Shown piece after piece: positions 42,180 to 51,663 of a DNA stretch of 64,000 bases. This DNA is from Altererythrobacter sp. KTW20L. GTDB lineage: Bacteria; Pseudomonadota; Alphaproteobacteria; Sphingomonadales; Sphingomonadaceae. The notes under the pieces are model-generated. The model was not told where the DNA came from and did not search any database. It saw nothing but the letters and a program-made list of their open reading frames with translations. The position numbers and the translations under genes were made by a program. Every line of letters starts with the position of its first letter. The first letter of the stretch is position 1. Where the stretch lies: positions 1 to 64,000 of the forward strand of contig NZ_JAMFLH010000011.1 of assembly GCF_023501975.1 (NCBI RefSeq), written 5' to 3'.

Positions 42180-42713
42180 TTAGCCGTGCGGGAATTGTGC
42201 CAGTTCTTCGTAACTTGCGCCGGCGGCTGACAGGTGACTGCGGAACAGGCCGAAGTGGCTCACCGTGAAAAGCTCGCTGTGCAACCGGGCATGGCGGGCA
42301 AGCCATGCCGGGACTTCGGGCGCGGGGTGTGAGAACCGGGCGAGGGTGATGTGCGGCGCAAAGCGGCGATGGTCGGGCTCCAGCCCGGCGGACTGGCAAG
42401 CCCGTACTACGCGCCTCCGTAGCGCATCCAGCGCCTCGCTGGCGGACAGACCGGCCCAGATCGCCTTCACCCGCCCCTTGTGCTCGAAATGCCCGACCCC
42501 GGCAACGGCCAGGGCAAAAGGCGAGAAGGCCACGCTTTCGAGGGCACTGGCTAGGTCCTGCGCGCTGTGCTCATCGACATCGCCGAGGAAGGCGAGGGTG
42601 AGGTGCAACTGTTCCTCGTCCTGCCACCGGGCGCTTTCGATGCCTTCCATCGTGTCGATCAGCAGGTCGATCACCGGCGGAGGCGGACGCAGGGCGACGA
42701 ACAGGCGCAGCAT
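42180..42713 (-). CDS. thpR: RNA 2',3'-cyclic phosphodiesterase
   Basis: Members of the 2H phosphoesterase superfamily open 2',3'-cyclic phosphates. The two required HxT motifs are HLTLAFLG (about residue 37) and HITLARF (about residue 121). The 177 residues are family length, starting MLRLFVALRPP. Soluble, cytosolic. Confidence 0.93.
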   Translation of the reverse strand: MLRLFVALRPPPPVIDLLIDTMEGIESARWQDEEQLHLTLAFLGDVDEHSAQDLASALESVAFSPFALAVAGVGHFEHKGRVKAIWAGLSASEALDALRRRVVRACQSAGLEPDHRRFAPHITLARFSHPAPEVPAWLARHARLHSELFTVSHFGLFRSHLSAAGASYEELAQFPHG

Positions 42714-42741
42714 GGTGGGCGGGTTCAGCTTGCCGGGCAGG

Positions 42742-43179
42742 TCAGGGCAGCGGGGCGCAGCGGCTGAGATCGCCCCGTTGACACGCGGCTACATCGGCCC
42801 GCCAGCGGTCCATCGCGGCTTCGTGTTCACGCTCGCGCCGCAGTCGTTCGTCCTCGTATGCTTGCTGGGCGGCTGCTTCCTCTGCCTTCATGCGGGCAAG
42901 GGTCGCCTCGTGCTCGCGCATCTCTCGTTCGTAGCGTTCCACATCAAGGCGGCTGGCTTCGTTCTCGGCCAGTTGGCGAGCGGCGAATTCGGCCTGTTCG
43001 CGATTGAGCTTTGCCCGTGTCTCGGCCTCAGGGTCGGGCGACTTCGCCTCATCCTCAAGGTTGGCGAAGGCGTCGGCCACGCTGGCGGGAGCCTTTTCCT
43101 GTGCGGCCACAGGCGGCGCAACAACCATGCCCGCCGTGGCCAGCGTCAGCGCAAGGCAAGTGTGAAGGGTACTGTGCAT
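42742..43179 (-). CDS. Secreted coiled-coil protein of unknown function
   Basis: The 145-residue protein has a signal peptide ending PPVAAQ, then a long charged helix rich in Glu, Arg and Ala (about residues 50-125), and ends with a two-cysteine segment (AACQRGDLSRCAPLP). No family is recognised. It follows the start of thpR by 28 bases on the same strand, so the two may share a transcript. Confidence 0.75.
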   Translation of the reverse strand: MHSTLHTCLALTLATAGMVVAPPVAAQEKAPASVADAFANLEDEAKSPDPEAETRAKLNREQAEFAARQLAENEASRLDVERYEREMREHEATLARMKAEEAAAQQAYEDERLRREREHEAAMDRWRADVAACQRGDLSRCAPLP

Positions 43180-43289
43180 CGGTGCAGACTCCAGTGGTTG
43201 TTCTGTCCTCCCAGTCTATCACGAACCCGTTCCATCATGAACAGTCGGGGCCGTATGCGCGGCTTTTTCACGGCCGGGCAGGCAGCTGA

Positions 43290-43904
43290 ATGGACAAGCG
43301 CCGTGTTATTGCCCGTCGAGCGACAATGATCCGAATGTCCTTGGCCTTGCTTGCCATTCTTACCTGCCCGATGGCTTCGCAGGCCGCCGTTTCGCAGGCA
43401 ACGGACGAGGCAGCGCCCGGCGATGACGTGCAAGTCGTACTGAGCCCCGCCGAACTGTTCATTTTCGCCGATAACGCGCGCGATGCCGGGATTTCGTGAC
43501 GATCAATAGCGGGCTGTCCGCTTTCGCCGGTACGGGAACGATGCTGGTCGATTTCGCCAATCTTTCGGTAATTACTGTACGTGAACATTCCCGACCTGAC
43601 CTTCAGCGAATTGTTCAGCGGCAGTTCGGCGCGCATTTCCACCACCCTGAACATCCAGGGCACGGCGCTGGAAGGTGGCGCTTCACGCAACTTCGGCACC
43701 TTCGCCTATGACAGCCTGATCGAGGGCAATACCATCAGCACGGCATGCAACCGCTGCGGATTGCGCGGGACCTTCTACGGCCCCAAAGCCGACGAGGTGG
43801 CCGCGATCTTCGGGATCAGCGCCTTCAATGGCGAGGCGGGCGGTCCGCCGTCCACGGAACGGACTGATCTGGACGGGCTATTCCTTGGTAGGAAGGCACC
43901 TTGA
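43290..43904 (+). pseudogene. Relic of a Slam-like / TbpB-like surface lipoprotein locus
   Basis: Three pieces in changing frames make up this stretch. The 5' piece (43290-43499) has a signal peptide and then LSPAELFIFADNARDAG, resembling the N-terminal TPR region of surface lipoprotein assembly modifiers (Slam). The next piece (43496-43580) reads VTINSGLSAFAGTGTMLVDF in the second frame. The 3' piece, back in the first frame to 43904, ends with GTFYGPKADEVAAIFGI and FLGRK, matching the C-terminal beta-barrel domain of TbpB-like lipoproteins. Stops and shifts break every full-length reading. I infer a deletion joining the two genes of a Slam-substrate pair. Confidence 0.6.
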
Positions 43905-43957
43905 GCGCCGCCATGGCACCGGCTGTACGGGGATAGCAGCCTTCCTGCCAATGACGA

Positions 43958-43989
43958 GGGGCCGCGACAACCGAAGCTGCCGCGGCCCC
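43958..43989. terminator. Hairpin between convergent genes
   Basis: GGGGCCGCG (43958-43966) pairs perfectly with CGCGGCCCC (43981-43989); outer ACGA/TCGT bases extend it. GTCGTTTTGG follows on the + strand. It lies between the 43290 relic and the end of the autotransporter gene and probably terminates the latter. Confidence 0.6.
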
Positions 43990-44011
43990 TGTCGTTTTGG
44001 GGTTCAGTGGA

Positions 44012-46489
44012 TCAGAAGCTGAACCCGGCTCCGGCGGAGAAGCCACCCTTGCCGCGTGTGTCGAGCGTGCCACCCGCCTTTACCACTGCAGCGCCATCGT
44101 TAAGCGTGGTCGATGCGCCGATGGCGAATGCGGTCTGCCCGCGGAAGTGACCGATCGCTCCGCCGACCATTGAGCGACCTTCCTCCATCGTCTGCGGGAT
44201 GCCGGCAAAGGCCATCGCTGCGGCCGAACCGGCAAAGGCATCGCGCCGCAGCCGTTGCACGTCCGAGCCCAGGTTGCCGAGATCGAAGCTAAGCGCATTG
44301 AACCGTTCGTCGGTATAGCTGCGCGCATCAGCCAGGGTCGAGGCCAGCCCGGCCTGCATCTGTCCGAGGTTCACCGCATCGGTGGCAGTCAGGCCATTAG
44401 CTACGTTGTGCACCCGCACCGGCAGGCCAGGGTCAGCCCCCACGAAGGTGACGTCGTTGGTTATGGTGCCGCCGTTGCTCTGCGTGGGGTTGTCGGGGTC
44501 GGAATACTGCACTGCCACCACAGTGCTACCGGCCAGGTTGTTGTTGATCGTGGTGATCGCGGTGGTGTTTTGCGTCACCTGCTGGTTGGTGGCAAACAAT
44601 TGCCCGCCATTGACCGCATCGGTCGATCCGGCAGAAAGCTCTCCGGCCGCCACGGTGGTCAGCGTGGCCGCTCCGCCACTGGCCGAAACCAATGCTACCG
44701 TGTCGGTCGGAACAGTGCTGGGGGTCGATCCATCGGCGTTCGAGACATAGCGGATCGGGACATTGGCCACCTGCTGCTGCAGCACGGTGACATTGCCTTC
44801 GTTCACAGTAAGCCGCGTATCGACATTGGCGATGTCGGTGGTGTTGGTGGTGACCCGCGCGTCGATGTTGGTGACATCGGTCTCAAGGCTGGCAATGTCC
44901 CCTTCGTTGACGGTGACCCGCGCATCGATGTTGGTGACATCTGTTTCCAGATTGGCGATGTCGCCTTCGTTGACCGTGACGCGCGCATCGATGTTGGTGA
45001 TGTCGGTCGTATTTGTGGCCACTTGCTGGTTGGTCGCGAACAATTGCGAGCCGTTCACCGCTTCGGTCGATGTGGCATCGAGAGCGCCTGCCGCAACGTT
45101 TGACAGTGTCGTGCCACCAGCCCCGTCGAAGGTGATCGAGGTGTGGCTCGCATCGTCATAGCGCACGGCATCGGCACTGAACGCCTGCAGGTCGGCGATA
45201 TCGGACGTGTTAACATCCACATCGGCCCGCAGGTCGACAATGTCGGCCGTGTTGGTCGTCACGCTGGTCTGCAGGGTGGTTACATCAGTCTGCAACGTCG
45301 TCACATCGGTTTGCAGCGTGGTCACATCGGTCTGCAGAGTGCCGATTGCGGCGGTGTTGCTGGAGATGTTGGTGGTGTTGGTTGCCACCTGGGTGTCCAG
45401 TGCAGCGATATCGGCGGTATTCGTGGAGATATTTGTCGTGTTCGTTGTCACCTGCGTGTCCAGGGCCGCGATGTCGGCCGTGTTGGTCGCGATGTTGCCG
45501 CCATTCACGCTGATCGTTGCGGTGTTCGTCGCCACCTGGGTGTTCGTGGCGAAGAGCTGTGAACCATTTACCGCATCGCTCGATGCCGCACTGACTGCGC
45601 CGTCTGCCACATTGGTAACCGTGGTGCCGCCTGCTCCACCAAGGGTTACCGAGGCCTGCGTTGCGTCATCGTATTGCACGCCAAGCGTGCCGAGATCGGC
45701 AATGGCATCGAGTGCGCCCTGGACTTGCCCCACGGTTGCCGCATCGGTCGCGGCCGTGCCGGGCGCGACATTGGTAATCTGGCGCAAGGCTCCGGCAGAT
45801 CCTACCGACACCGAGCCGGCGGAATCGAAAGTACCTGCAAGGCCCGGGGCCGCGTAACCGGTTTGTGGGCCGCGATCCGCAACCGAACCGGCGCCCAGCG
45901 CGACACTGTTGACGGCCGTGGCTGAAGCGTCGGTGCCAATCGCCACCGCGCCGGTTGCTCCCACCGCCGTGCTGGCATTGTTGCCAAAGGCGATTGCATC
46001 GATTTCACCAGCCGTTGCCGCCTGGCCGTTGGCACCAAGACCGGTGATTGCATTGCCGCCGATGGCAATGCCACCTTCCTGGTTCAGGGCGAAGCCGTCT
46101 GCTGTCACGTTGCAATCGTCCGAAGCGGTGATGACGTTGCCGTCGGTATCGAGGATCTGCAGGCTGATCGGGTCACCAGCAGCGGCATCGGCCAGGATCG
46201 TGGTCAGGTCGATATCAAGGTCAGTGAGGGAAGCGAGCGGGGCCAGGATCAGCGTCACCGTCGTGAGGCCGTTCACCGTGCTCTCGACCTGGTTGACGAT
46301 CGGCTGGTTAACCGCACCGATGATCTCGGTGACTGCCGAGCGGGGCAGGGTGATGCCGGTGCACAGATCGACCACGGGCTGCAAGGTCTGGGCCTGGGCC
46401 GTTGCTGTGAACGACCCCGGGGCGACGATGGCCATGGTTGCCGATGCCATCAGGCAGGCCCGCAGGCGATTTGTCTTGTTGATCCTCAC
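44012..46489 (-). CDS. YadA-type trimeric autotransporter adhesin
   Basis: Such proteins form trimers on the outer surface and mediate adhesion. The 825 residues begin at GTG (GGAGAG upstream) with a signal peptide ending ATAQAQ. Head-type repeats (AIGTDASATAVNSVALGAG) lead to several neck motifs (DAVNGSQLFATN). A long coiled-coil stalk of Asn/Thr/Asp-rich repeats follows, then the C-terminal 70-residue YadA anchor ending GAGFSF. The stalk has two DNA repeat arrays (63-bp and 21-bp periods). It is divergently transcribed from uvrA. Confidence 0.95.
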   Translation of the reverse strand: MRINKTNRLRACLMASATMAIVAPGSFTATAQAQTLQPVVDLCTGITLPRSAVTEIIGAVNQPIVNQVESTVNGLTTVTLILAPLASLTDLDIDLTTILADAAAGDPISLQILDTDGNVITASDDCNVTADGFALNQEGGIAIGGNAITGLGANGQAATAGEIDAIAFGNNASTAVGATGAVAIGTDASATAVNSVALGAGSVADRGPQTGYAAPGLAGTFDSAGSVSVGSAGALRQITNVAPGTAATDAATVGQVQGALDAIADLGTLGVQYDDATQASVTLGGAGGTTVTNVADGAVSAASSDAVNGSQLFATNTQVATNTATISVNGGNIATNTADIAALDTQVTTNTTNISTNTADIAALDTQVATNTTNISSNTAAIGTLQTDVTTLQTDVTTLQTDVTTLQTSVTTNTADIVDLRADVDVNTSDIADLQAFSADAVRYDDASHTSITFDGAGGTTLSNVAAGALDATSTEAVNGSQLFATNQQVATNTTDITNIDARVTVNEGDIANLETDVTNIDARVTVNEGDIASLETDVTNIDARVTTNTTDIANVDTRLTVNEGNVTVLQQQVANVPIRYVSNADGSTPSTVPTDTVALVSASGGAATLTTVAAGELSAGSTDAVNGGQLFATNQQVTQNTTAITTINNNLAGSTVVAVQYSDPDNPTQSNGGTITNDVTFVGADPGLPVRVHNVANGLTATDAVNLGQMQAGLASTLADARSYTDERFNALSFDLGNLGSDVQRLRRDAFAGSAAAMAFAGIPQTMEEGRSMVGGAIGHFRGQTAFAIGASTTLNDGAAVVKAGGTLDTRGKGGFSAGAGFSF
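44864..45003 (-). repeat. 63-bp repeats in the autotransporter stalk
   Basis: The core GATGTTGGTGACATC-like sequence recurs at 44864, 44927 and 44990, each copy encoding 21 residues with TNIDARVTVNEGDI. The period is a multiple of three, so copy number can change without a frameshift. Confidence 0.85.
45267..45336 (-). repeat. 21-bp repeats in the autotransporter stalk
   Basis: The start of the unit recurs at 45267, 45288, 45309 and 45330, encoding four copies of the heptad DVTTLQT in a row. Seven residues equal one coiled-coil heptad, so copy number changes would lengthen or shorten the stalk in register. Confidence 0.85.
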
Positions 46490-46937
46490 GATTGCTCTCC
46501 TCTTGATCTCCCGTCCAAGAAAAGTGCTCTGCTATCGCGAGCGGAGGTTGCAATGAAAAGGTTAAAAAAAGGTAAACAGACATAGTTAACAAAGAAATAT
46601 AGCGTTTATTTAAAGTAAGTTATAAAACTTTCATTATGGTCTAGCATGAAACAAAAACGCGTCGAACCGCTGTCGGGCCTGAAACTATGCAGATCGTTGC
46701 GCGTTGTTGGCGCCTGTGCCCGCGCAGTTTGGCGGGCGTACTAGGGCTGGCAGTTACAGGGACACAAAAGAACATTCCGACGATTGGCGAATGGTCCTCT
46801 CGCCAAATCGCAGGACGCTTCTGGTCACTGATTGACTCGGGTGAACATTTGCGGAACATGGTTCATTCGCCGGGCCGGAGCGATCCTGTTCTTAAGCCCT
46901 ACTGGACTTAGTCGAACACAGGCACCACATCGCCGCC
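46490..46937. other. Divergent regulatory region between autotransporter and uvrA
   Basis: No convincing gene is seen in these 448 bases. The half nearest the autotransporter (about 46552-46650) is strikingly A+T-rich, with runs of A and T, and is likely its promoter and possibly a nucleoid-protein binding site. The half nearest uvrA holds the LexA box. Confidence 0.6.
46832..46860 (+). promoter_or_regulatory. uvrA promoter with LexA (SOS) box
   Basis: GAAC ATTTGCG GAAC at 46843-46857 is exactly the GTTC-N7-GTTC direct repeat, on the opposite strand, bound by alphaproteobacterial LexA. TTGACT at 46832-46837 is a good -35, and the box lies between it and the expected -10 near 46855. Repression by LexA and induction by DNA damage are inferred from this fit. 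Confidence 0.85.
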
Positions 46938-49835
46938 ATGGCACTCACCCACATTTCCGTCCGCGGCGCCCGGGAGCATAATCTCAAGGGCATCGATATC
47001 GATCTGCCGCGCGATGCGCTGATCGTCATCACCGGTCTGTCGGGCAGCGGCAAGTCGTCGCTCGCCTTCGACACGATCTATGCCGAAGGGCAGCGGCGCT
47101 ATGTCGAGAGCCTGAGCGCCTATGCGCGTCAGTTCCTCGAGATGATGCAGAAGCCCGATGTGGAGCATATCGACGGCCTGTCGCCGGCGATCTCGATCGA
47201 GCAGAAGACCACGAGCCGCAATCCGCGCTCCACCGTGGCGACCGTCACCGAAATCTACGACTACATGCGCCTGCTGTGGGCGCGGGTGGGCGTGCCGCAT
47301 TCACCCGCCACCGGCCTGCCGATCAGCGCGCAGACGGTCAGCCAGATGGTCGACCGGGTGATGACCCTGCCCGAAGGCACGCGCGCCTACCTGCTCGCGC
47401 CCGTGGTGCGCGGTCGCAAGGGCGAATACCGGCGCGAGCTGGCCGAATGGCAGAAGGCCGGCTTCACCCGCGTCCGCGTGAACGGCGAGGTTTACGAGAT
47501 CGCCGATGCCCCGCTGCTCGACAAGAAGTTCAAGCACGATATCGAAGTGGTGGTCGATCGCATCGCCGTGCGTCCGGGGATCGAGACGCGGCTGGCCGAC
47601 AGCTTCGAAACCGCGCTCAAGCTGGCCGAGGGGCTGGCCTTTGTCGATCTGGCCGATGGCGTGGTTCCGGGGCGCGAGGAGGAGGCCGCATCGGGCGGCA
47701 ACCTCAAGGGCGCAGGCCTGCCGCCCAACCGCATCGTGTTCTCCGAGAAGTTCGCCTGCCCGGTCTCCGGCTTCACGATCGAGGAGGTGGAGCCGCGCCT
47801 GTTCTCGTTCAACGCCCCGCAAGGCGCCTGCCCGACCTGTGATGGCCTGGGCGAGAAGATGCTGTTCGATCCGCAGCTGGTGGTGCCCAACGAAGGCCTC
47901 ACGCTGAAGAAGGGCGCGATCGTGCCCTGGGCCAAGTCCAACCCGCCAAGCCCCTATTACATGCAGGTGCTGGCCAGCCTGGCCAAGGCCTACGGCTTTG
48001 ATCTCGACACGCCGTGGAACGAGCTGGGCGGCGAGGTGCAGCTCATCATCCTCTACGGCACCGGCGGCAAGAAGGTGGCGCTCACGTTCAAGGACGGGCG
48101 CAAGGAATATACCGTCGAGAAAGCGTTCGAAGGCGTGATCGGCAACCTCAACCGCCGCCTCATGCAAACCGACAGCGCCTGGATGCGCGAGGAGCTGAGC
48201 CGCTTCCAGACCGCGCAGCCGTGCGAGACCTGCGGCGGCGCGCGGCTGAACGAGAAGGCGCTGTGCGTGAAAATGGCGGGCAGCGACATCTCCGGCCCGG
48301 TGCGCCTCTCCGTGTCCGATGCGCTGGCCTTCTTCACCGACCTGCCGGACAAGCTGACCGACACCCAGAACCAGATCGCCAGGGCCATCCTGAAGGAGGT
48401 CGTGGAGCGGCTCGGCTTCCTCAACAACGTCGGCCTCGATTACCTCAACCTCGATCGCACCAGCGGCACCCTCAGCGGCGGCGAGAGCCAGCGCATCCGC
48501 CTCGCCAGCCAGATCGGCAGCGGCCTGTCGGGCGTGCTCTACGTGCTCGACGAACCCTCCATCGGCCTCCACCAGCGCGACAACGACATGCTGCTCGCCA
48601 CGCTGAAGCGGCTGCGCGACCTCGGCAACACGGTGATCGTGGTGGAGCATGACGAGGACGCCATCCGCGCCGCCGACCATATCGTCGATCTCGGGCCGGG
48701 CGCGGGCGTGCATGGCGGTGAGGTGGTGGCGCAGGGCAAGCTGAAGGATATCCTGAAGGCGAAGAACTCGCTCACCGCCGCCTATCTCAACGGCACGCGC
48801 GAAATCGCGATTCCGGCCAAGCGGCGCAAGGGCAGCGGCAAGAAGATCACGGTCCACGGCGCGCGGGCCAACAACCTGCGCGATGTGACCGCCACGATCC
48901 CGCTCGCCACCTTCACCTGCATCACCGGCGTATCGGGTTCGGGCAAATCGAGCCTGACGATCGACACGCTGCAGGCCGGCGCCGCCCGCGCGCTCAACAA
49001 TGCGCGGGTCATTGCCGGCGCGCATGACAGGATCACCGGCCTCGAACACTGCGACAAGGTGATCGAGATCGACCAGAGCCCCATCGGCCGCACCCCGCGA
49101 TCGAACCCGGCCACCTACACCGGCGCCTTCACCCAGATCCGCGACTGGTTCGCCGGCCTGCCCGAAAGCCTGGCGCGCGGCTACAAGCCGGGGCGCTTCA
49201 GCTTCAACGTGAAGGGCGGCCGCTGCGAGGCGTGCCAGGGCGACGGCCTGATCAAGATCGAGATGCACTTCCTCCCCGATGTCTATGTGACCTGCGAGGA
49301 ATGCCACGGCCGCCGCTACAACCGCGAAACGCTGGAGGTGAAGTTCAAGGGCATGTCCATCGCCGACGTGCTCGACATGACGATCGAGGACGCGGAGGAG
49401 TTCTTCAAGGCCGTGCCCCCGATCCGTGACAAAATGCACATGCTGAACGAAGTCGGCCTCGGCTATGTCAAGGTCGGCCAGCAGGCCACCACGCTATCGG
49501 GTGGCGAGGCGCAGCGGGTGAAACTGGCCAAGGAACTGGCCCGCCGCTCCACCGGGCAGACGCTCTATATCCTCGACGAACCGACCACGGGCTTGCATTT
49601 CGAGGATGTCCGCAAACTGCTCGAAGTGCTCCACCGGCTGGTGGACCAGGGCAATTCGGTGGTGGTGATCGAACACAACCTCGACGTGATCAAGACCGCC
49701 GACTGGGTGATCGACCTGGGGCCGGAAGGCGGCGTGCGCGGCGGCGAGATTATCGCGGTCGGCGTTCCCGAAGAAGTTGCCAAGAATGAACGGAGCTACA
49801 CCGGCCGCTATCTCCGGCCTCTCTTGGAAAAGTGA
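46938..49835 (+). CDS. uvrA: Excinuclease ABC subunit A
   Basis: UvrA recognises bulky DNA lesions with UvrB and starts nucleotide excision repair. The 965 residues have two ABC ATPase halves: Walker A motifs [16 protein letters not shown] and [18 protein letters not shown] signatures [12 protein letters not shown] and [12 protein letters not shown], and zinc-finger cysteines (CPVSGF, CPTCDG, and [14 protein letters not shown] with CEECHG). The SOS box upstream fits its role. A second, fossil copy of its 3' end lies 35 bases after the stop. Confidence 0.98.
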   Translation: MALTHISVRGAREHNLKGIDIDLPRDALIVITGLSGSGKSSLAFDTIYAEGQRRYVESLSAYARQFLEMMQKPDVEHIDGLSPAISIEQKTTSRNPRSTVATVTEIYDYMRLLWARVGVPHSPATGLPISAQTVSQMVDRVMTLPEGTRAYLLAPVVRGRKGEYRRELAEWQKAGFTRVRVNGEVYEIADAPLLDKKFKHDIEVVVDRIAVRPGIETRLADSFETALKLAEGLAFVDLADGVVPGREEEAASGGNLKGAGLPPNRIVFSEKFACPVSGFTIEEVEPRLFSFNAPQGACPTCDGLGEKMLFDPQLVVPNEGLTLKKGAIVPWAKSNPPSPYYMQVLASLAKAYGFDLDTPWNELGGEVQLIILYGTGGKKVALTFKDGRKEYTVEKAFEGVIGNLNRRLMQTDSAWMREELSRFQTAQPCETCGGARLNEKALCVKMAGSDISGPVRLSVSDALAFFTDLPDKLTDTQNQIARAILKEVVERLGFLNNVGLDYLNLDRTSGTLSGGESQRIRLASQIGSGLSGVLYVLDEPSIGLHQRDNDMLLATLKRLRDLGNTVIVVEHDEDAIRAADHIVDLGPGAGVHGGEVVAQGKLKDILKAKNSLTAAYLNGTREIAIPAKRRKGSGKKITVHGARANNLRDVTATIPLATFTCITGVSGSGKSSLTIDTLQAGAARALNNARVIAGAHDRITGLEHCDKVIEIDQSPIGRTPRSNPATYTGAFTQIRDWFAGLPESLARGYKPGRFSFNVKGGRCEACQGDGLIKIEMHFLPDVYVTCEECHGRRYNRETLEVKFKGMSIADVLDMTIEDAEEFFKAVPPIRDKMHMLNEVGLGYVKVGQQATTLSGGEAQRVKLAKELARRSTGQTLYILDEPTTGLHFEDVRKLLEVLHRLVDQGNSVVVIEHNLDVIKTADWVIDLGPEGGVRGGEIIAVGVPEEVAKNERSYTGRYLRPLLEK

Positions 49836-49851
49836 CACGGGAACGAGCCTG

Positions 49852-49870
49852 CCCCGGATTCATTCCGGGG
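49852..49870. repeat. Palindromic repeat / terminator after uvrA
   Basis: CCCCGGA TTCAT TCCGGGG, the same palindrome family as at 2022-2045. It lies 16 bases after the uvrA stop and separates it from the fossil uvrA end. No T tract follows. Confidence 0.65.
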
Positions 49871-49933
49871 CCGGAGGACGTGGCGAAGGAGCCGCGGTCC
49901 TATACGGGGCGGTATCTGGCACCGATGTTGTGA
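49871..49933 (+). pseudogene. Fossil of a second uvrA 3' end
   Basis: These 63 bases read [20 protein letters not shown] then a stop. They match the end of the intact UvrA just upstream ([20 protein letters not shown]) residue for residue, with several differences. The frame differs from uvrA and there is no start. This is what remains of another uvrA allele, left by recombination or by insertion of foreign DNA that replaced the gene end. Confidence 0.8.
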
Positions 49934-49986
49934 TTTTGGCATATTTGTGGAGAGGTATACGAGCGAACTTATAATGGGGGATTCTA

Positions 49987-51594
49987 GTGGCCAACTTCAT
50001 CGAACTTGCAAAAGCGCTTGGGTGGCCAATTGCGATAATTATCGCAGCAGTTTGCATCCTCGTCACAATTTTCAGAATCACTTCTAAAAAGGGGTCGTTG
50101 AAATTCGGCGTAAAGGATTGGTTCAATCTTGAGACAGATTCCCAGAAGAGCGTCACAGCGACTGCGGACAAATCCGTTACCTCTGAAGACGAGATAACCT
50201 CTCGACCAATTTCTGGCAGTGGGATTGGCGAGAGAGACGAGGATGGCGTTCTCCAACCAGAGAAAGCGGGCCCGGTCCACTTCTTCCTTGCCGGCTCAAT
50301 TGAAGAACTCGATTCAGCGTTTTCGAGCTTTCGCATTACCGAAAGCTTTTCTAAGGATCCTGATTTTTGGCAGTGCACCTATATAAATAAGAAGCACGAA
50401 TTAGGTGTGCTGAATGAAGATGTAGAATATCAAAAATTGGCGGCTGCTAATCCTACTTGGGTATGGCCCTTAATTTATCTTATTCGGCGCTACGTTCGGC
50501 TTCATGAGGCGGAAAAGGCAAGCGATTGTCTGGAGCAGGCGCTTATTCGCTCATCAGAGGATAATTTGCAGTACGTTCTGAGGGAAGGTGTGCGAATGCA
50601 TGCCACGCTGTTCAGCACAGATCGGGCCTTTCAGTTCGTGGTCAGCAGACTGAAAATTTCAAGTAGCGATATTGATATCTCAAGCATGTTTCGAGAACTA
50701 TCTAGTGTTATTCAAACAGATAATATTTTCGATACGATATTCTACAGAGAAATTGCATTATCATTGAATTTCGATAAGAATGAGCTGTTTGAGATAGCTT
50801 ACGCTTATGGCAGTATTCCTGATACGAAGCTTGTTTCCTTTGAGAGGTATCGAGAGCTTTACTGTGCAGATGATGGATACATCAGCGCCGCAAATAATAT
50901 GGGTGTTATAGTAAGTGACAATACAGCGGTGGAGACCGACTATTTCGAGAGAGCGATAAAGAGTGGTGATGCTATGGCGCACGCAAATCTCGCAAGAAAT
51001 CTTGCGCATGCCGGATATATTGCGCGCGCCGAGAAGGTTCTTGAAGATGCTTTTAGTTTGCACCTATCGACGGAGGCGGAGGCCGCTCTTGCGGATGCGA
51101 AGGTCAAAGTTAGTGTTGCTAGGAAGAGAGTCGATGAGGAACGCGACAAGCTCGAGAAACATGCTCGTGAACAGGACACCAAGTATAAGTCGCTAGTGTT
51201 TTCTGCTTTCTCCTTCTTGAAGGCCGGTGGAGATTATTCGATTGAGGGGCTATTCATCTCAGAAGACAATGAAATTGGGATAAATGGAACGGCAGACGTC
51301 CGCGTTGGAATGCAGGTTGGAGAAGAAATTCATTTGGGAGTTTTAGCTGCAAGAGGGCTCTGCTATGAAGGAAAAATTAATCGTAAAGGTGCTGGCCTCT
51401 TGGATTTTTCGGAAAGAAGAGTGATTGCCGCTCGCGTATCTGATGATGAGGTCAGGGTTATTTTGTTCCCGATCGGATTTTCACTTGATAGCAAATCTCG
51501 CGTAATTTCCCTCCGCCGTGTTGTTAGCGATCATCAGCAACTAGAAGAACAAAAAGATATGATGGAGCGATTACTGTTGGAGGTAAAGCGCTAG
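49987..51594 (+). CDS. Unknown membrane-anchored TPR-like protein, foreign base composition
   Basis: A 535-residue protein with one N-terminal transmembrane helix (GWPIAIIIAAVCILVTIF, residues 12-29), an acidic linker, then helical repeats of TPR type, clearest around residues 150-190 and 310-350 (AHANLARNLAHAGYIARAEKVLEDAF). A charged coiled coil follows (about 365-400), and a beta-rich C-terminal domain (GLFISEDNEIGINGTADVRVG). No known family is recognised. Codon use is far richer in A and T than in the neighbouring genes, pointing to recent transfer. It starts at GTG (GGGG upstream) just after the fossil uvrA end. A sensing or defence role is possible but only a guess. Confidence 0.8.
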   Translation: MANFIELAKALGWPIAIIIAAVCILVTIFRITSKKGSLKFGVKDWFNLETDSQKSVTATADKSVTSEDEITSRPISGSGIGERDEDGVLQPEKAGPVHFFLAGSIEELDSAFSSFRITESFSKDPDFWQCTYINKKHELGVLNEDVEYQKLAAANPTWVWPLIYLIRRYVRLHEAEKASDCLEQALIRSSEDNLQYVLREGVRMHATLFSTDRAFQFVVSRLKISSSDIDISSMFRELSSVIQTDNIFDTIFYREIALSLNFDKNELFEIAYAYGSIPDTKLVSFERYRELYCADDGYISAANNMGVIVSDNTAVETDYFERAIKSGDAMAHANLARNLAHAGYIARAEKVLEDAFSLHLSTEAEAALADAKVKVSVARKRVDEERDKLEKHAREQDTKYKSLVFSAFSFLKAGGDYSIEGLFISEDNEIGINGTADVRVGMQVGEEIHLGVLAARGLCYEGKINRKGAGLLDFSERRVIAARVSDDEVRVILFPIGFSLDSKSRVISLRRVVSDHQQLEEQKDMMERLLLEVKR

Positions 51595-51663
51595 CCCCTT
51601 TCCTACACCCCCCAATCCATGCCTTACCCGGTTGCCCCTTTCCGCAATCCGTGAGGCCTCGCC

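Noticed and set aside
44864-45336. CRISPR array or mobile repeat inside the autotransporter
   Set aside because: The repeats are in frame, encode coiled-coil heptads and lie within a coherent adhesin.
46687-46911. 74-residue + strand frame before uvrA
   Set aside because: It runs through the LexA box and promoter, has no ribosome binding site and no recognisable sequence.
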